Shown: one piece after another, positions 5,915 to 7,600 of the stretch | Layout: each line of letters begins with the position of its first letter | Numbering within the stretch: position 1 is the first letter of the stretch | Source: JAFGPF01 sp964409485 | Lineage (GTDB): Bacteria > Chloroflexota > Dehalococcoidia > Dehalococcoidales > RBG-16-60-22 | NCBI GenBank assembly: GCA_964409485.1 | Contig: CAYPDM010000069.1 | Location: 1-7,600 of the forward strand | Length of the DNA stretch: 7,600 nt | Reading direction: 5' to 3' | Notes under the pieces: generated by a model | What the model saw: the letters and a program-made list of their open reading frames with translations, nothing else | Told to the model about the DNA's origin: nothing | Database searches by the model: none | Translations under genes and position numbers: made by a program

Positions 5915-6964
5915 ATGCAGGGTACAATATTCGATTTCTTCGTACAATGGCATCTAACAGAGAGATGCAATCTAAATTGTCGGCACTGTTATCAGGACGT
6001 TTCAGTGCCGACAATGAAATTTAACGAGATTATTAACGCGATTGGTAACGTTATAGATACGCTCGATAGCTGGGTGACGGACTATCAGGTAAAAATGTCG
6101 CCCGGCTTTCATTTTACCGGCGGCGAGCCGTTCCTGTACGACAGACTCATGGACATACTGGAGTACGTTAGAGGGCGCGGGTGCGATACGGCTCTGATGA
6201 GCAACGGCACGCTGATATCGGAAGATACCGTCCGCCAGCTGCGCCGGGCGCAGGTAAAAGAGGTGCAGGTGAGTATCGAGGGGATGCAGGAGGTCCATGA
6301 CAGCATCAGGGGGAAAGGCACTTTCAAGAAGGCTCTCGGCGGTATTGAAAATCTGCTGGCGGGTGGAGTCGGCACGAGCATAAATATGACCCTGTCCCGA
6401 CTTAATATCGGGGAGGTGGAAGGCCTGGTGGGGCTGGCCGGGGAGATGGGGGTTGAGGCGGTGACTTTCTCGCGGCTGGTCGCCTGCGGGAGGGGCAACG
6501 AGATAAGCGATGAAATGCTGACGCCGCAGGAGCTGGCTGAATTTTATCAGGGTGTATCCGAACAGCAGGGCCGGGGCAAGGTGACGTTTACGTCCCGCGA
6601 CCCCCTATTCACGGTTTGCGAACTTAAGGAAGATATACCGGAAACAGAATTCCCGGTGGGCGGCTGTGCGGCGGGGGTTTTCGGGATTACCATCGCGGCC
6701 GACGGCAGCGTCATGCCCTGCCGCCGCATGGACCTGTCCATCGGCAATATCAGAGAGACGTCTTTCCGTGAGCTCTGGGCGGAGTCGCCGGTATTATGGT
6801 CGCTGCGCAATCGCGAGGAATATCACGGGAACTGCGGTTCGTGCTATTACTGGGCGGTCTGCCGCGGCTGCCGGGCCATCGCCCTGGCCTTCGCTAGGTC
6901 GCAGGGCAGGGAGGATTTCCTGGGCCCCGACCCGCAGTGTCCCTACTACCGGCCTGTGGTATAA
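5915..6964 (+). CDS. Radical SAM/SPASM protein, candidate peptide maturase
   Basis: The 349-residue protein carries the radical SAM CX3CX2C motif (Cys18, Cys22, Cys25 in LTERCNLNCRHCYQ) for the 4Fe-4S cluster that cleaves S-adenosylmethionine, and the TGGEP motif at 68-72. Its C-terminus is a SPASM domain for two auxiliary clusters: Cys251, ADGSVMPC269 (GX4C), Cys307, Cys310, Cys316, Cys319 and Cys342. Cys316-X2-Cys319 is shorter than the usual CX3C. SPASM enzymes mostly modify ribosomal peptides or proteins. Related SPASM enzymes also act in heme synthesis (AhbD/NirJ), and that remains possible. No PqqD/RRE-like domain is evident. A TAA in frame 12 bases upstream fixes ATG 5915 as the first possible ATG; its ribosome site is poor, unlike that of the upstream peptide. 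The 28-codon ORF upstream and rsfS immediately downstream suggest one transcript. Confidence 0.88.
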   Translation: MQGTIFDFFVQWHLTERCNLNCRHCYQDVSVPTMKFNEIINAIGNVIDTLDSWVTDYQVKMSPGFHFTGGEPFLYDRLMDILEYVRGRGCDTALMSNGTLISEDTVRQLRRAQVKEVQVSIEGMQEVHDSIRGKGTFKKALGGIENLLAGGVGTSINMTLSRLNIGEVEGLVGLAGEMGVEAVTFSRLVACGRGNEISDEMLTPQELAEFYQGVSEQQGRGKVTFTSRDPLFTVCELKEDIPETEFPVGGCAAGVFGITIAADGSVMPCRRMDLSIGNIRETSFRELWAESPVLWSLRNREEYHGNCGSCYYWAVCRGCRAIALAFARSQGREDFLGPDPQCPYYRPVV

Positions 6965-6965
6965 T

Positions 6966-7340
6966 ATGAGAAATACCGTACCGGAGATATCAAGGCTGGA
7001 AGGAATAGAAGTAGCCCGAAAAGCCGTCGAGGTGGCCAGCGATAAGCAGGCCGGCAATATCGTTTTACTGGACGTTCGCGAGCTGTGCGGCTTTGCGGAC
7101 TATTTTGTTATCTGCGCCGGTGACAGCCAGCGGCAGGTCCGCACCATATACGATGAAATCCAGCAGGAGCTGAAGAAGGAAAACGTCAGGCCTCATCACC
7201 ACGAAGGCACGCCCGATTCCGGCTGGCTTTTAATCGACTACGGCGATGTTATCGTGCATATCTTCGATACCGCGCAGCGTGATTTCTATAAGCTCGACGA
7301 ACTGTGGGATAAAGCCGGGACGGTATTGAGGATTCAATAG
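6966..7340 (+). CDS. rsfS: Ribosomal silencing factor RsfS
   Basis: The 124-residue protein belongs to the RsfS/Iojap family, which binds ribosomal protein L14 (uL14) on the 50S subunit and blocks subunit joining when cells are starved. Family hallmarks are VEVASDKQAGNIVLLDVREL (21-40), ADYFVICAGDSQRQVRTI (44-61), GWLLIDYGDVIVHIFD (86-101) and RDFYKLDELW (105-114). Length is typical. The frame stays open far upstream inside the radical SAM gene, but ATG 6966 is chosen because homology starts near residue 12 and the upstream residues are a shadow of the other gene. Only one base separates the radical SAM stop codon from this ATG, and no Shine-Dalgarno is visible, so translation is probably coupled. 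The more usual partner of rsfS is nadD, which is absent here. Confidence 0.93.
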   Translation: MRNTVPEISRLEGIEVARKAVEVASDKQAGNIVLLDVRELCGFADYFVICAGDSQRQVRTIYDEIQQELKKENVRPHHHEGTPDSGWLLIDYGDVIVHIFDTAQRDFYKLDELWDKAGTVLRIQ

Positions 7341-7357
7341 ACTTTCAGCCGGCCTGT

Positions 7358-7600
7358 TTAGTCGAAGATTTCACTTTCCTTGAAAAAGATGCCAATCTCT
7401 TTCTCCGCGTTTTCCGGCGAGTCCGAGGCATGAGTCGAGTTGCGCTGGACGTCCAGGCCGAAGTCCTTCCTGATTGTTCCCGCGGCGGCCCTGGCGGGGT
7501 CGGTGGCCCCCATCAACGTCCTGATTCGCTCCACGGCATTTTCGCCTTCGAAGACGGCCGCCGCGATAGGCGTGGAAATTATATAGTCCACCAGGTCTTT
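7358..7600 (-). CDS. ndk: Nucleoside diphosphate kinase, C-terminal 80 residues; N-terminus beyond window
   Basis: The visible part encodes the C-terminal half or so of Ndk, the cytoplasmic enzyme that passes the gamma-phosphate of ATP to nucleoside diphosphates through a phosphohistidine. It shows the conserved FEGENAVERIRTLMGATDP segment, GTIRKDFGLD (41-50 of the fragment) with the phosphate-binding Arg, and NSTHASDS (54-61) carrying the catalytic His57. The frame is open to the right edge (KDLVDYI), so the GTG at 7591 is an internal Val and not a start. The stop TAA at 7360-7358 converges on the rsfS stop, with 17 bases between. That gap holds only a short GC palindrome (GCCGGC) and no convincing terminator. 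Confidence 0.94.
   Translation of the reverse strand, partial: KDLVDYIISTPIAAAVFEGENAVERIRTLMGATDPARAAAGTIRKDFGLDVQRNSTHASDSPENAEKEIGIFFKESEIFD

Noticed and set aside
5706..6014. 102-codon minus-strand ORF across the peptide and radical SAM start
   Set aside because: It overlaps the strong plus-strand promoter, the peptide ORF and the start of the well-supported radical SAM gene, and resembles no family.
6666..6965. Open frame extending rsfS upstream by 100 codons
   Set aside because: The upstream residues (RPTAASCPAAAWTCP and similar) are an off-frame reading of the radical SAM gene. RsfS homology begins just after ATG 6966.
6960..6965. Perfect TATAAT just before rsfS
   Set aside because: A start from it would fall inside rsfS after the ATG, there is no matching -35, and the bases encode the radical SAM C-terminus and stop.
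7341..7357. Bidirectional terminator between rsfS and ndk
   Set aside because: Only a short GCCGGC palindrome with weak flanks is present, so no stable stem plus T run can be drawn.

Overview
The window looks like chromosomal DNA of an anaerobic bacterium. It is bacterial because it carries rsfS, an RsuA/RluB-type pseudouridine synthase, sigma70-like promoters and a near-perfect Shine-Dalgarno site. An ADP-forming acyl-CoA synthetase beta subunit, a cytoplasmic acetylene-hydratase-like molybdo/tungsto-enzyme and a DUF2341/LamG/fibronectin-like surface protein together suggest Chloroflexota, perhaps Dehalococcoidia. That placement is an inference from gene content and has not been tested by phylogeny.

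Left part, minus strand, in transcription order from right to left: a MopB-superfamily oxidoreductase (5545-3479); a 200-base regulatory-looking gap with helically phased repeats and a perfect dyad; a secreted, C-terminally anchored DUF2341-LamG-Fn3 protein (3278-1317); an RluB-like rRNA pseudouridine synthase (1230-508); and the first 152 residues of an ADP-forming acyl-CoA synthetase beta subunit (456 to the left edge). That last gene seems to have its own near-leaderless promoter.

Right part, plus strand, divergent from the oxidoreductase across an AT-rich 224-base region with a strong promoter on each strand: a 28-codon ORF with an excellent promoter and ribosome binding site; a radical SAM/SPASM protein (5915-6964); and rsfS (6966-7340), which starts 2 bases after the radical SAM stop codon. 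The C-terminal part of ndk converges from the minus strand at the right edge.

The most interesting unit is 5710-6964. A strongly expressed tiny ORF directly upstream of a SPASM-domain radical SAM enzyme is the classic layout of a ribosomally made, radical-SAM-modified peptide (RiPP). I do not recognise the peptide. Its coding character also seems to switch frame part-way, so the true precursor may be longer. The other notable items are the acetylene-hydratase-like enzyme that lacks the acetylene-hydratase catalytic Asp, and the operator-like repeats upstream of the surface protein. The remaining genes are housekeeping genes.
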